Below, piece after piece: positions 53,980 through 63,228 of a stretch of DNA of 64,000 nt. Origin of the DNA: Paramylibacter ulvae (GTDB lineage Bacteria > Pseudomonadota > Alphaproteobacteria > Rhodobacterales > Rhodobacteraceae); assembly GCF_014652655.1 (NCBI RefSeq), contig NZ_BMZF01000005.1, positions 1 to 64,000 on the forward strand, given 5' to 3'. The first letter of the stretch is position 1. Each line of letters opens with the position of its first letter. The notes below the pieces were generated by a model, which saw only the letters and a list, made by a program, of their open reading frames with translations, searched no databases and was not told where the DNA came from. The position numbers were made by a program, and so were the translations under genes.

Positions 53980-55758
53980 ATGCTAGCGAACTATATTCCT
54001 GAAACTTGGCACGCATTTATGTCGATGGGCGTTGTTGCCGTCATGTTTTATATGTTCATTAAAGAACTCTACCCAACAGAGGTTGTCGCCCTGTCGGGAG
54101 CATCATTTTTAATGCTTACTGGCATTTTGCCATATGAATCTGCGCTAGAAGTGTTTTCAAACCCAGCCCCTTGGACAATTGCGGCGATGTTTATTCTGTC
54201 GGGCGCGTTGATACGCACGGGCGTTTTAACCAGCCTGACGAACCAAGTGACGACTTATGGTGAAAAATACCCGATTCCGGTTCTGATCGGGCTGGCTATA
54301 TTCGTGGTGGTGGCATCTGCGTTTATGAATAATACGCCAGTGGTGGTGATTATGATCCCAATCGCGATGCAAATGGCCAAGCTGTTTAATGTGACCGCAT
54401 CCAAAATGTTGATCCCGCTGTCATATATGGCAATTTTGGGGGGCATACTTACGCTGATCGGGACATCAACAAACCTGTTGGTTGACGGTGTGGCCCGCGC
54501 CGAAGGTCTGGAACCATTCACCATGTTCGAGGTCACACCACTTGCGATTATTCTGGTGGCGTTTGGTGCCGTGTATTTGTGGCTGTTTGGGAACCGTCTG
54601 TTACCCAGCCGCGAGAGCATGTCTGATCTATTGCGTGATAAAACCACCATGCGGTTTTTTACCGAAGTGCTGATCCCTGAAAACAGCTCGTTGATCGGAT
54701 CGATTCCTGTAGAGGTTGATGAATTTAAACGCGACAGCGGGCGCGTGATCGACGTGGTGCGCGGTGATAAATCATTGCGACGTCGTCTCAAAACCGTAGA
54801 GCTAGAAGCCGGGGATCGCGTTGTCCTCAAAACCGCTGTGACCGAATTATTGGGTCTTAAGGAAAACAAAGACGTTGTTGTCGCCGATAAGGTATCATCA
54901 AGAGAGGCAACAACGGTCGAAGCTTTGATCAGCCCAGGGTGTAAATTGATCGGCAAGCGTTTGGGCAATATGCGTCTGCGCCGTCGTTTCGGGGTTTACC
55001 CATTGGCGCTCCATCGTAAAAACCAAAACATCGGGAGCCAGCTTGAAGACATCGTGGTCAAAGTTGGCGATACACTATTGTTGGAGGGTGCCCCCGACGA
55101 TATCCATCGCATGTCCGAAGAATTGAACATGGCCGAATTGGCCGAACCAACCGCACGACCATATCGCCGTCAAAAGGCACCGATTGTGATTTTAGCGCTG
55201 GTCGCGGTGGTTGTGTTGGCGGCCATCGGGGTCGCGCCGATTTTTGCCGTGGCTGGTGTTGCCGTGGCGGGTGTGTTGCTAACCCGTTGTATTGATGCTG
55301 AAGAGGCATTTGAATCCGTTGATGGTGCGTTACTTGTGCTGATTTTTTCCATGTTGGCCATTGGGGCAGGGTTACAGGCATCGGGTGCGGTTGCGTTGAT
55401 CGCCAATGCGGTTGCGCCTATGCTGCACGGGTTGCCACCATTTTTTGTTGTGTGGGCGATTTTCTTGCTGACCTCAGTGTTAACCGAATTGGTATCGAAC
55501 AACGCGGTTGCGGTTGTGGTCACACCCATTGCGATTGCGCTGGCATCCGCGCTTGGGGTTGATCCTCGCCCCTTGGTGGTGGCGGTTATGGTTGCCGCAT
55601 CAGCCAGTTTTGCAACACCCATTGGCTATCAAACCAACACGCTGGTCTATGGCCCAGGTGGGTATAGCTTTACCGATTTCATGAAAATTGGTATTCCGCT
55701 GAACCTTTCAATTGGGTTGTTGACCAGCCTGTTGATCCCATATTTCTGGCCGCTCTAA
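53980..55758 (+). CDS. SLC13/DASS-type anion permease with TrkA-C domains
   Basis: 592 aa. Ion-transporter helices lie at about 10-200 and 400-590; between them are two TrkA-C (RCK-C) regulatory domains (about 215-300 and 305-390, ENSSLIGSIPVEVDEF, PGCKLIGKRLGNMRLR). The transport hallmarks are FMNNTPVVVIMIPI and TELVSNNAVAVVVTPIA, each with the Asn-rich hairpin typical of this group, and SFATPIGYQTNTLVYGPGG near the end. It likely imports sulfate or a dicarboxylate with sodium. AAAGGGG precedes the ATG. Confidence 0.9.
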   Translation: MLANYIPETWHAFMSMGVVAVMFYMFIKELYPTEVVALSGASFLMLTGILPYESALEVFSNPAPWTIAAMFILSGALIRTGVLTSLTNQVTTYGEKYPIPVLIGLAIFVVVASAFMNNTPVVVIMIPIAMQMAKLFNVTASKMLIPLSYMAILGGILTLIGTSTNLLVDGVARAEGLEPFTMFEVTPLAIILVAFGAVYLWLFGNRLLPSRESMSDLLRDKTTMRFFTEVLIPENSSLIGSIPVEVDEFKRDSGRVIDVVRGDKSLRRRLKTVELEAGDRVVLKTAVTELLGLKENKDVVVADKVSSREATTVEALISPGCKLIGKRLGNMRLRRRFGVYPLALHRKNQNIGSQLEDIVVKVGDTLLLEGAPDDIHRMSEELNMAELAEPTARPYRRQKAPIVILALVAVVVLAAIGVAPIFAVAGVAVAGVLLTRCIDAEEAFESVDGALLVLIFSMLAIGAGLQASGAVALIANAVAPMLHGLPPFFVVWAIFLLTSVLTELVSNNAVAVVVTPIAIALASALGVDPRPLVVAVMVAASASFATPIGYQTNTLVYGPGGYSFTDFMKIGIPLNLSIGLLTSLLIPYFWPL

Positions 55759-55772
55759 AGCAGTGATCTGTT

Positions 55773-55791
55773 GTGATCGAATTGCGATCAC
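55773..55791. promoter_or_regulatory. Inverted repeat between the permease and yebC
   Basis: GTGATCG (55773-55779) and CGATCAC (55785-55791) flank AATTG. Only two Ts follow, so a terminator is unlikely; it may be an operator for yebC. Confidence 0.4.
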
Positions 55792-55853
55792 TTGAAACCC
55801 GCCGCGCATCTTTCTATAAGGCGCGAAAGCTGTAATATAAAAGAGGTTCGCAC

Positions 55854-56594
55854 ATGGCTGGCCATTCCAAATGGGCAAATATTCAACACCGCAAAGGACG
55901 TCAGGATAAACTGCGCTCAAAACTGTTTTCTAAACTGTCCAAGGAAATCACAGTTGCGGCGAAAATGGGCGATCCTGATCCTGATAAAAACCCACGTTTG
56001 CGTTTGGCTGTAAAAGAGGCGAAATCAAATTCCGTCCCCAAAGACGTGATTGATCGTGCGATTAACAAAGCGTCCGCCGCGGATGGTGAAAACTACGAAG
56101 AAATTCGTTACGAGGGGTATGGCCCAAATGGCGTTGCCGTGATTGTCGAGGCAATGACAGACAATAAAAACCGTACCGCATCAACTGTGCGTTCCACATT
56201 CACAAAATCGGGTGGTAATTTGGCGGAAACGGGTGCGGTTTCGTTCATGTTTGAACGCAAAGGTTTGGTTGTTTATCTGGCCGAAGCAGGCGACGGCGAT
56301 ACGATTTTTGAACACGCAATCGAAGCAGGCGCCGAAGATGTAGAAAGTTCAGAAGACGGACACGACATTTATTGCGCTGATACGGATTTGCACGCGGTAT
56401 CAACCGCGCTTGAAGCCGCATTGGGGGAATCAGAATCAACAAAATTGATTTGGAAGGCCACAACATCCACAGAAGTGGACCTTGAAGGCGCTGAAAAGCT
56501 GATGAAATTGATCGAAGCGCTGGAAGATGACGATGATGTTCAAGTTGTGACAACCAATATGGATGCATCTGACGAGGTTATGGCACAGTTGTAA
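55854..56594 (+). CDS. yebC: YebC/PmpR family regulator
   Basis: 246 aa. [38 protein letters not shown] and [14 protein letters not shown] are hallmarks of this family, which is now linked to translation of difficult sequences as well as gene regulation. AGAGG lies upstream of the ATG. A strong terminator follows. It appears monocistronic. Confidence 0.95.
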   Translation: MAGHSKWANIQHRKGRQDKLRSKLFSKLSKEITVAAKMGDPDPDKNPRLRLAVKEAKSNSVPKDVIDRAINKASAADGENYEEIRYEGYGPNGVAVIVEAMTDNKNRTASTVRSTFTKSGGNLAETGAVSFMFERKGLVVYLAEAGDGDTIFEHAIEAGAEDVESSEDGHDIYCADTDLHAVSTALEAALGESESTKLIWKATTSTEVDLEGAEKLMKLIEALEDDDDVQVVTTNMDASDEVMAQL

Positions 56595-56611
56595 TTTTTA
56601 CAGAATTTGAC

Positions 56612-56642
56612 AAAAGCGTGGCGAAATTGGCCGCGCTTTTTT
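56612..56642 (+). terminator. Rho-independent terminator after yebC
   Basis: AAAAGCGTGGC (56612-56622) pairs with GCCGCGCTTTT (56630-56640), one G-U pair, loop of seven, then Ts. Confidence 0.85.
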
Positions 56643-56888
56643 CGTTTTAATACAGATGTTTGGGGGTGAAATAGGTGCTTCACAATTCCCTGAAAAATCA
56701 TCCAAAATGCGCAATTTTTGATCGAAAAACCAATCATTTCGCAAAATATATTGCGCGTTGCCGTAGGGTATTTTGTAAATTTGCCAGTTTGCCGCATGAC
56801 CAACCCGTAAATCGGTGCTAAGACCGCCAACATGTGTATAAATCCGCTAGCATCCTCGCTGGCGACGCTTGAACAAAGGAGGTTTGTC

Positions 56889-58457
56889 ATGCGCATAGGG
56901 ACTCCGAAGGAGATCTTTGAAGGCGAAACACGGGTGGCGATGACACCCGCATCCGCGCTGGAATTACAAAAACTAGGATATGAATGCTTGATCGAAAAGG
57001 GTGCTGGCGCTGCTGCACGGTTTTCGGATGAGGATTACAAGGACGCTGGCGTCACGGTGGTGCCAACCGCTGCGGCACTGTTTAAACAGGCCGACATCGT
57101 CGCTAAAGTGCGCCCACCAGAAGAAACAGAAATCAAACGTCTGCGCAAAGGCCAGACATTCATTTCATTCTTTTATCCTGCTCAAAATGAAGAATTGATG
57201 AATGCCGCCAATAAAAAAGGCGCGCATGTGATCGCAATGGATATGGTGCCACGTATTTCGCGTGCGCAAAAAATGGATGCATTGTCATCCATGGCCAATA
57301 TCGCAGGCTATCGCGCGGTGATGGAGGCGGGCAATAATTTTGGTCGTTTCTTTACTGGTCAAGTAACCGCAGCGGGTAAAGTTCCACCAGCCAAGGTTTT
57401 GGTTGTCGGTGCGGGCGTTGCAGGTTTGGCCGCGATTGGCGCGGCGACGTCCCTTGGTGCGATGGTTTATGCATTTGACGTGCGCCCAGAGGTTGCGGAA
57501 CAAATTGAATCAATGGGCGCGGAATTTGTATTCCTCGATTTTGACGAAGAACAAACAGATGGCGCCGAAACGGGTGGTTATGCCGCCCCATCAAGCCCGG
57601 AATTTCGTGAAAAACAGCTGGAAAAATTCCGTGAGCTTGCCCCTGAAATGGACATCGTGATTACTACAGCGTTGATCCCAGGGCGCGATGCGCCAAAGCT
57701 TTGGCTCGAAGATATGGTTGCCTTGCAAAAACCAGGTTCGGTTGTTGTTGATTTGGCAGCGGAACGTGGCGGAAACTGTGATTTGACAGTTGCCGATGAA
57801 AAGATCGTTTCAAAAAATGGTGTCACAATCATTGGCTATACTGACCTTCCATCACGCATGGCGGCGCAGTCATCCACGCTTTATTCCACCAACATTCGCC
57901 ACATGATGACGGATTTGACCCCTGAAAAAGACGGTCAAATCAATCACAATATGGAAGACGACGTTATTCGCGGTGCAACGGCAACGTTTGAAGGAGATAT
58001 TACATTCCCGCCGCCGCCGCCAAAGGTGGCTGCGATTGCTGCGAAAAAACCAACCGCACCAGAACCAACAGCCGAAGAAATAGCCGCCGAACAGGCCGCC
58101 GCGATGAAAAAGGCAGGAACACAGCAAACAGCATTGCTCGCAATTGGCGGTGTTTTGATGTTGTTGATCGGTGGCTTTGCCCCGGCATCATTCATGCAGC
58201 ATTTCATCGTATTCGCGTTGTCGTGTTTTGTCGGCTTCCAAGTTATCTGGAACGTGAGCCATTCATTGCATACGCCATTGATGGCCATCACAAACGCGAT
58301 TTCAGGGATTATCATCCTTGGCGCGTTGCTCCAAATCGGGGGTAATGGTTTTATCGTTGGCCTGTTGGCAGCGGTGAGCGTTTTGATTGCAACCATCAAC
58401 ATTGTGGGCGGGTTCATGGTGACGCGTCGCATGTTGAACATGTTCCAAAAATCATAA
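56889..58457 (+). CDS. pntA: NAD(P) transhydrogenase, alpha subunit
   Basis: 522 aa. Domain I at about 1-380 has [20 protein letters not shown] and the NAD-binding [15 protein letters not shown]; a Pro/Ala-rich linker (about 375-410) leads to four membrane helices (about 415-515). With PntB it couples proton entry to NADPH formation. AAAGGAGG lies just upstream of the ATG. pntB starts 10 bp downstream. This is the full-length alpha form rather than the split PntAA/PntAB. Confidence 0.96.
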   Translation: MRIGTPKEIFEGETRVAMTPASALELQKLGYECLIEKGAGAAARFSDEDYKDAGVTVVPTAAALFKQADIVAKVRPPEETEIKRLRKGQTFISFFYPAQNEELMNAANKKGAHVIAMDMVPRISRAQKMDALSSMANIAGYRAVMEAGNNFGRFFTGQVTAAGKVPPAKVLVVGAGVAGLAAIGAATSLGAMVYAFDVRPEVAEQIESMGAEFVFLDFDEEQTDGAETGGYAAPSSPEFREKQLEKFRELAPEMDIVITTALIPGRDAPKLWLEDMVALQKPGSVVVDLAAERGGNCDLTVADEKIVSKNGVTIIGYTDLPSRMAAQSSTLYSTNIRHMMTDLTPEKDGQINHNMEDDVIRGATATFEGDITFPPPPPKVAAIAAKKPTAPEPTAEEIAAEQAAAMKKAGTQQTALLAIGGVLMLLIGGFAPASFMQHFIVFALSCFVGFQVIWNVSHSLHTPLMAITNAISGIIILGALLQIGGNGFIVGLLAAVSVLIATINIVGGFMVTRRMLNMFQKS

Positions 58458-58467
58458 GGGGGCGATC

Positions 58468-59847
58468 ATGAGCATTGGTATCGTTACCGCTGCATATATC
58501 GCAGCATCTGTTTTGTTCATCCTCGCACTTGGCGGGTTAAGCAATCAAGAAAAAGCCAAACGTGCCGTTTGGTATGGCATTGTTGGCATGGCAATCGCCG
58601 TGATCGCAACGGTGTTTGGGCCAGGCGTTGGTGGTTGGTCATATGCCGTATTGATTCCACTATTGGGGATTGGTGCATTTTTGGGCATGACCGTAGCACA
58701 ACGTGTGGAAATGACAGAAATGCCGCAATTGGTTGCCGCATTGCACAGCTTTGTCGGTTTGGCGGCGGTGTTTATCGGTTTAAACTCCGATATCGTTGGC
58801 ACGCATGATTTAACCCGAGCGGAAATTGTGATCCATGAAATCGAGATTTTCCTTGGCGTGTTTATCGGCGCGATTACCTTTACCGGTTCAATCGTTGCCT
58901 ATGGTAAACTGGCGGGAAAATTGGACGGCAAGGCATTGGTTTTACCATATCGCCATGGATTAAATGCAGCCGCATTGGTGATCAGCTTTATCCTGTTGAT
59001 TATGTATATGAACCATGCGGGAAGTTGGACATTATATTTGATGATGTTCATTGCATTTGCCGTTGGTGCGCATTTGGTTGCGGCCATTGGTGGTGCGGAT
59101 ATGCCCGTCGTGGTGTCAATGTTGAACAGCTATTCTGGCTGGGCGGCAGCGGCAACGGGCTTCTTGCTCGGCAATGATTTGTTGATTGTGACGGGTGCGC
59201 TTGTTGGGTCATCTGGTGCGATCCTGTCATACATCATGTGTAAGGCGATGAACCGTTCGTTTATCAGCGTTATCCTTGGTGGTTTTGGTGGGGCAACTGG
59301 CCCTGCGATGGAAATCGATGGGGAAATGGTGGCAACAGATGTGAATACGGTTGCCGCACAGTTGCAAGATGCTGACAGCATCGTGATTGTTCCAGGCTAC
59401 GGTATGGCCGTGGCACAGGCACAGCAATCCGTGTCCGAGCTAACCCGTCGTTTGCGTGACAAGGGCAAAAATGTGCGTTTCGCCATTCATCCCGTTGCGG
59501 GTCGATTGCCAGGCCACATGAACGTGTTGTTGGCAGAGGCCAAAGTGCCATATGACATCGTGTTGGAAATGGATGAAATCAACGATGATTTCCCTGAAAC
59601 CGATATGGTAATCGTGATTGGTTCAAACGACATTGTTAATCCAGCCGCACAAGAAGACCCCAATTCACCCATCGCGGGCATGCCCGTTTTGGAAGTGTGG
59701 AAAGCGAAAAATGTGATCGTGTCCAAACGGGGCCAGGGTACGGGTTATTCCGGTATCGAAAACCCGCTGTTTTTCAAGGAAAATACGCGGATGCTCTATG
59801 GCGATGCCAAGGCAAGCCTTGATCAATTGCTACAATCCATCAGCTAA
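58468..59847 (+). CDS. pntB: NAD(P) transhydrogenase, beta subunit
   Basis: 459 aa. Nine or so membrane helices (about 1-265) are followed by the NADP-binding domain III with [28 protein letters not shown] and [13 protein letters not shown]. It forms the proton channel and NADP(H) site of the transhydrogenase. AAGGGGG precedes the ATG. Ends at a strong terminator. Confidence 0.96.
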   Translation: MSIGIVTAAYIAASVLFILALGGLSNQEKAKRAVWYGIVGMAIAVIATVFGPGVGGWSYAVLIPLLGIGAFLGMTVAQRVEMTEMPQLVAALHSFVGLAAVFIGLNSDIVGTHDLTRAEIVIHEIEIFLGVFIGAITFTGSIVAYGKLAGKLDGKALVLPYRHGLNAAALVISFILLIMYMNHAGSWTLYLMMFIAFAVGAHLVAAIGGADMPVVVSMLNSYSGWAAAATGFLLGNDLLIVTGALVGSSGAILSYIMCKAMNRSFISVILGGFGGATGPAMEIDGEMVATDVNTVAAQLQDADSIVIVPGYGMAVAQAQQSVSELTRRLRDKGKNVRFAIHPVAGRLPGHMNVLLAEAKVPYDIVLEMDEINDDFPETDMVIVIGSNDIVNPAAQEDPNSPIAGMPVLEVWKAKNVIVSKRGQGTGYSGIENPLFFKENTRMLYGDAKASLDQLLQSIS

Positions 59848-59851
59848 GTTT

Positions 59852-59877
59852 AAGGGCCCCATGTGGGCCCTTTTATT
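59852..59877 (+). terminator. Rho-independent terminator after pntB
   Basis: AAGGGCCC (59852-59859) pairs with GGGCCCTT (59865-59872) around CATGT, followed by TTTTATTT. It overlaps the end of the convergent hydrolase gene. Confidence 0.9.
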
Positions 59878-60676
59878 TGCGTGCATCGATAAATTCAAAA
59901 ATCGCGGGTTGCCCGCCAACCGACCATAAATCGGTATGATGCCCGCCCTTTACAATTTCCATCACTTTGTCCGCAGCAGGGGATGCGGCGAACACAGATT
60001 GCCCAATGGCAAGCGGGACTTCTTGATCTGCATCACCATGAATAACAAACAGCGGTACTTCGATATTTTGCAACGTATCCTTTGACATCCACATCGGGCC
60101 AAGCGCAAGGCGCACGGGAAAATATGGATACATGCCCGCCGCCACGTCGATTAGGGATGTAAACGGTGCCTCTAACATCAATGCCGCTGGTGGGTGTGTG
60201 TTGGCAAGTTGGATTGCAACGGCCGTGCCAAGACTTTCGCCATAATAGAAAACTTTGCCCGCTGGTGGGGTTCCCAATATCGCGGATAGGTTTTCAATCA
60301 GATAAATCGAATCTTGTCTGATCAAGGCTTCATTTGGATCACCCTCTGATCCTGATGAACGCCGATAGGCCATTGCCACCAATCCATATCCACGATCCAA
60401 AATGGCCTGAAACCGTGCCGCACGATTGGCCAGATTGCCCGCATTCCCATGAAAATAGATTATGGTCGGATTGTCTTCGATTGCGGGCTGAGCCCAAACG
60501 ATCAAATTGGTGTTGTCAAAGCTTTTGAAATCAATGGTTTTGACTTGCGGCAAGCTAAACGCAGCAGGGTTATGTTCGGTTGTGTCAAACGAATAAATGA
60601 CATGGAGCCGCAACGCGTATAGCACCGCGAACGCCCCAAGATATAATATAACCCCTGCAAGAATAAGCTTTCGCAT
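59873..60676 (-). CDS. Membrane-anchored alpha/beta hydrolase
   Basis: 267 aa. An N-terminal helix (AGVILYLGAFAVLYALRL) anchors the catalytic domain. The oxyanion region is IIYFHGNAGN, the nucleophile Ser is in YYGESLGTAVA, the Asp in VIHGDADQEVP and the His in KGGHHTDLW. This is the BEM46/ABHD13 type of serine hydrolase, substrate unknown. The ATG at 60676 has no strong ribosome site. Convergent with pntAB. Confidence 0.87.
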   Translation of the reverse strand: MRKLILAGVILYLGAFAVLYALRLHVIYSFDTTEHNPAAFSLPQVKTIDFKSFDNTNLIVWAQPAIEDNPTIIYFHGNAGNLANRAARFQAILDRGYGLVAMAYRRSSGSEGDPNEALIRQDSIYLIENLSAILGTPPAGKVFYYGESLGTAVAIQLANTHPPAALMLEAPFTSLIDVAAGMYPYFPVRLALGPMWMSKDTLQNIEVPLFVIHGDADQEVPLAIGQSVFAASPAADKVMEIVKGGHHTDLWSVGGQPAIFEFIDARK

Positions 60677-60724
60677 CTTGAACCCTTTTGATGCCTAAAA
60701 ACAGCAGGATAGTACGGATTATAT

Positions 60725-60838
60725 TTAATGCAACTCGCTTCGATAATGGTCATCAATGCGATCGGCAATCAAATCAAAGATTTCTACAGCAAACCAGCCA
60801 ACGATAACCCCGACGCCAGCGCCCAAAAGAAAAGACAT
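60725..60838 (-). CDS. Putative 37-aa small membrane protein
   Basis: A short frame beginning MSFLLGAGVGVIVGWFAVEI and ending in a charged tail (DRIDDHYRSELH). The first 20 residues form one hydrophobic helix. AAAAGGAA stands a few bases before the ATG at 60838, a strong ribosome site for such a short frame. It lies in an otherwise empty gap of about 300 bp between the hydrolase and betC. No homolog is recognised, so the call rests on the ribosome site and the helix. Confidence 0.5.
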   Translation of the reverse strand: MSFLLGAGVGVIVGWFAVEIFDLIADRIDDHYRSELH

Positions 60839-60972
60839 TTTTTATTCCTTTTCTACTAAAACTTGTCGTTATTTTAGGATGTAGTTTATTAAAATTTGGT
60901 TAGCCTGCGCATATGCGAGAGGTTTTTTTTACAATTATTCACGCATGGACGGCATCACACAAAGGAACGGAC

Positions 60973-62484
60973 ATGACCAAAGCACCCAATATTTTGATCA
61001 TTATGGTCGATCAATTAAACGGCACGCTTTTCCCCGATGGACCTGCGGATTGGTTGCATGCGCCCAATTTGAAAAAACTGGCAGCGCGATCAACACGATT
61101 TAAAAATGCCTATACCGCATCACCGCTTTGTGCACCGGGGCGTGCATCGTTCATGTCTGGGTTATTGCCAAGCCGAAGCCGCGTTTATGACAATGCGGCG
61201 GAATTTGCATCCGACATTCCAACTTATGCCCATCATCTGCGCCGCGCGGGATATCAAACCTGTTTGTCAGGCAAGATGCATTTCGTTGGCCCTGATCAAA
61301 TGCACGGGTTCGAAGAACGCCTTACCACCGATATTTACCCCGCTGATTTTGGCTGGACTCCAGATTATCGCAAACCGGGTGAACGCATTGAATGGTGGTA
61401 TCACAATATGGGATCTGTCACGGGCGCGGGTGTGGCCGAAATTTCCAACCAGATGGAATATGATGATGAGGTTGCTTATAATGCAACGCGCAAGGTTTAC
61501 GATCTGGCGCGTGGGCTGGATGACCGTCCGTGGTGTTTAACCGCCAGCTTTACCCACCCGCATGATCCCTATGTCGCGCGCAAAAAATATTGGGATTTAT
61601 ATGAGGATTGCGAACATCTGTTACCCGAAGTTCCTGCAATGGCATACGATGATCATGATGCACATTCCAAACGCATATTTGATGCGAATGATTGGCGCAG
61701 TTTTGATATTACACAGGATAATATCAAACGCGCACGGCGGGCATATTTTGCCAACATCAGTTATCTTGACGATAAAATCGGAGACATTTTGGATGCGTTG
61801 GAAACGACGCGCCAAGAGGCAACGATTTTATTTGTATCCGATCATGGCGATATGCTGGGCGAACGTGGGCTTTGGTTTAAAATGTCGTTTTTTGAAGGAT
61901 CGGCACGTGTGCCATTCATGATTTCATCACCAGAAATGGATGCAGGGCTGATTACCGCACCCGTGTCCAACATCGATGTCACACCAACGCTTTGCGATTT
62001 GGCAGGGGTGAGCATGGATGAAATCGCCCCTTGGGTCGAAGGTGAAAGCGTTGTGCATTTGGGACAAGGGGGTGAACGTACATCCCCCGTGGCAATGGAA
62101 TACGCGGCAGAGGCATCCTATGCCCCGATGGTTTCCCTGCGATATCAACAATGGAAATATAACCGCTGTGATTTGGATATGGATCAGTTGTTTAATCTCG
62201 ACGATGATCCGCATGAATTAAACAATCTGGCAGAAGCCCCCCAACACCAAGGTACCTTGGCACAATTGCGCGCAAAATCAGAAGCGCGATGGAATCTGGA
62301 TGCATTCGACGCCGCCGTGCGCGAAAGCCAAGCACGACGATGGGTGGTTTACGAGGCATTGCGCAATGGTGAATATTTTCCATGGGATTACCAGCCACTT
62401 CAAAAAGCATCGGAGCGTTATATGCGCAATCACATGAATTTGGATAATCTGGAAAATGACAAACGTTTTCCGCGCGGTGAATAA
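60973..62484 (+). CDS. betC: Choline-sulfatase
   Basis: 503 aa sulfatase. The formylglycine site is CAPGR with Cys53 (SPLCAPGRASFMSG), metal ligands include Asp13 in IIMVDQ and FVSDHGDMLGERG. The C-terminal region (DQLFNLDDDPHELNNLA, then YFPWDYQPL) matches BetC. It splits choline-O-sulfate into choline and sulfate. AAAGGAA precedes ATG 60973. Tail-to-tail with betI (no gap) and near a BCCT carrier, so it belongs to an osmolyte uptake and use cluster. Confidence 0.93.
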   Translation: MTKAPNILIIMVDQLNGTLFPDGPADWLHAPNLKKLAARSTRFKNAYTASPLCAPGRASFMSGLLPSRSRVYDNAAEFASDIPTYAHHLRRAGYQTCLSGKMHFVGPDQMHGFEERLTTDIYPADFGWTPDYRKPGERIEWWYHNMGSVTGAGVAEISNQMEYDDEVAYNATRKVYDLARGLDDRPWCLTASFTHPHDPYVARKKYWDLYEDCEHLLPEVPAMAYDDHDAHSKRIFDANDWRSFDITQDNIKRARRAYFANISYLDDKIGDILDALETTRQEATILFVSDHGDMLGERGLWFKMSFFEGSARVPFMISSPEMDAGLITAPVSNIDVTPTLCDLAGVSMDEIAPWVEGESVVHLGQGGERTSPVAMEYAAEASYAPMVSLRYQQWKYNRCDLDMDQLFNLDDDPHELNNLAEAPQHQGTLAQLRAKSEARWNLDAFDAAVRESQARRWVVYEALRNGEYFPWDYQPLQKASERYMRNHMNLDNLENDKRFPRGE

Positions 62485-63069
62485 TTACCGCGCAAGCAAT
62501 AATGCCGCCACATCGCGAACAGCGCGGCGTGCGTCGGCGGGGGCGAGCGGCTCTTCTGCCTCTGTTTGCGCCTCTTCCAACCAAACCCCGTCCATATAGG
62601 CTTGCAGCGCACGGCGCACGGTTTCACGGGTGTTCGCTGGCAACAGTCGTTTCAGCTCTGCGCGAAAATGCGAACGGACACGTGATCGGTTTATTTGATG
62701 CAAACGCGATAGGCGTGGGGAATAGGGCGCGTGTGACCAAAACTGAATCCACACGCTTGTCTGTTCGACAGTAAATAATGCGTCATCAAAATTGGCATCG
62801 CAAATCGCCATCAGCCGTTCATGCGGTGTGCGTGCCGTTTCAAGCCGGCGCAACAATGCCTGTTTCAAAATATCTAGTAAACGGCGCATCGTTGCTTCCA
62901 TCAATTGTTCTTTGCTACCAAAATAATAATTAATGCTAGCCGCAGACGTACCCGCACGCGCCGCGATTTCAGACATGGTCACAACACCATACCCGCGTTC
63001 ATGCACTGCAAGAATCGCTGCATCTATCAATTCTTCGCTTCGAATATCGCGGATGGTTTTTCGTGTCAT
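62485..63069 (-). CDS. betI: TetR family repressor BetI
   Basis: 194 aa. The N-terminal helix-turn-helix (about 25-55) has MSEIAARAGTSAASINYYFG, and the ligand domain has VEQTSVWIQFWSHAPYSPRL and YMDGVWLE, as in the choline-sensing repressor of glycine-betaine synthesis. ATG 63069 is the family start. It is divergent from the BCCT carrier and would act on the shared gap between them. Confidence 0.9.
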   Translation of the reverse strand: MTRKTIRDIRSEELIDAAILAVHERGYGVVTMSEIAARAGTSAASINYYFGSKEQLMEATMRRLLDILKQALLRRLETARTPHERLMAICDANFDDALFTVEQTSVWIQFWSHAPYSPRLSRLHQINRSRVRSHFRAELKRLLPANTRETVRRALQAYMDGVWLEEAQTEAEEPLAPADARRAVRDVAALLLAR

Positions 63070-63228
63070 GAAATTACAGTGCAGATTTTTCTCTGCTCTT
63101 TCAATAGTTTAATTGATTGTTAAAAACTTAAATGGCTATTTAAATTTTTGTTTTGAAATATTAAATTTGCTGCGTATGCTCTGATCACCAAAAAAGGGCC
63201 AAAAAGGTCTGATAAAGGGAGGGTACCA
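63070..63228. promoter_or_regulatory. Divergent betI/BCCT promoter region with candidate BetI site
   Basis: 159 bp, AT-rich. It contains TCAAT-N6-ATTGA (63101-63116) and GCAGA-N6-TCTGC (63081-63096). Dyads with ATTGA/TCAAT half-sites resemble BetI operators known from other bacteria, so the first is the better candidate. GGGAGGG before the BCCT ATG is its ribosome site. Confidence 0.5.

Noticed and set aside
56540-56896. 118-codon minus-strand frame between yebC and pntA
   Set aside because: It overlaps the yebC end and the pntA start and crosses a terminator; no ribosome site or motif.
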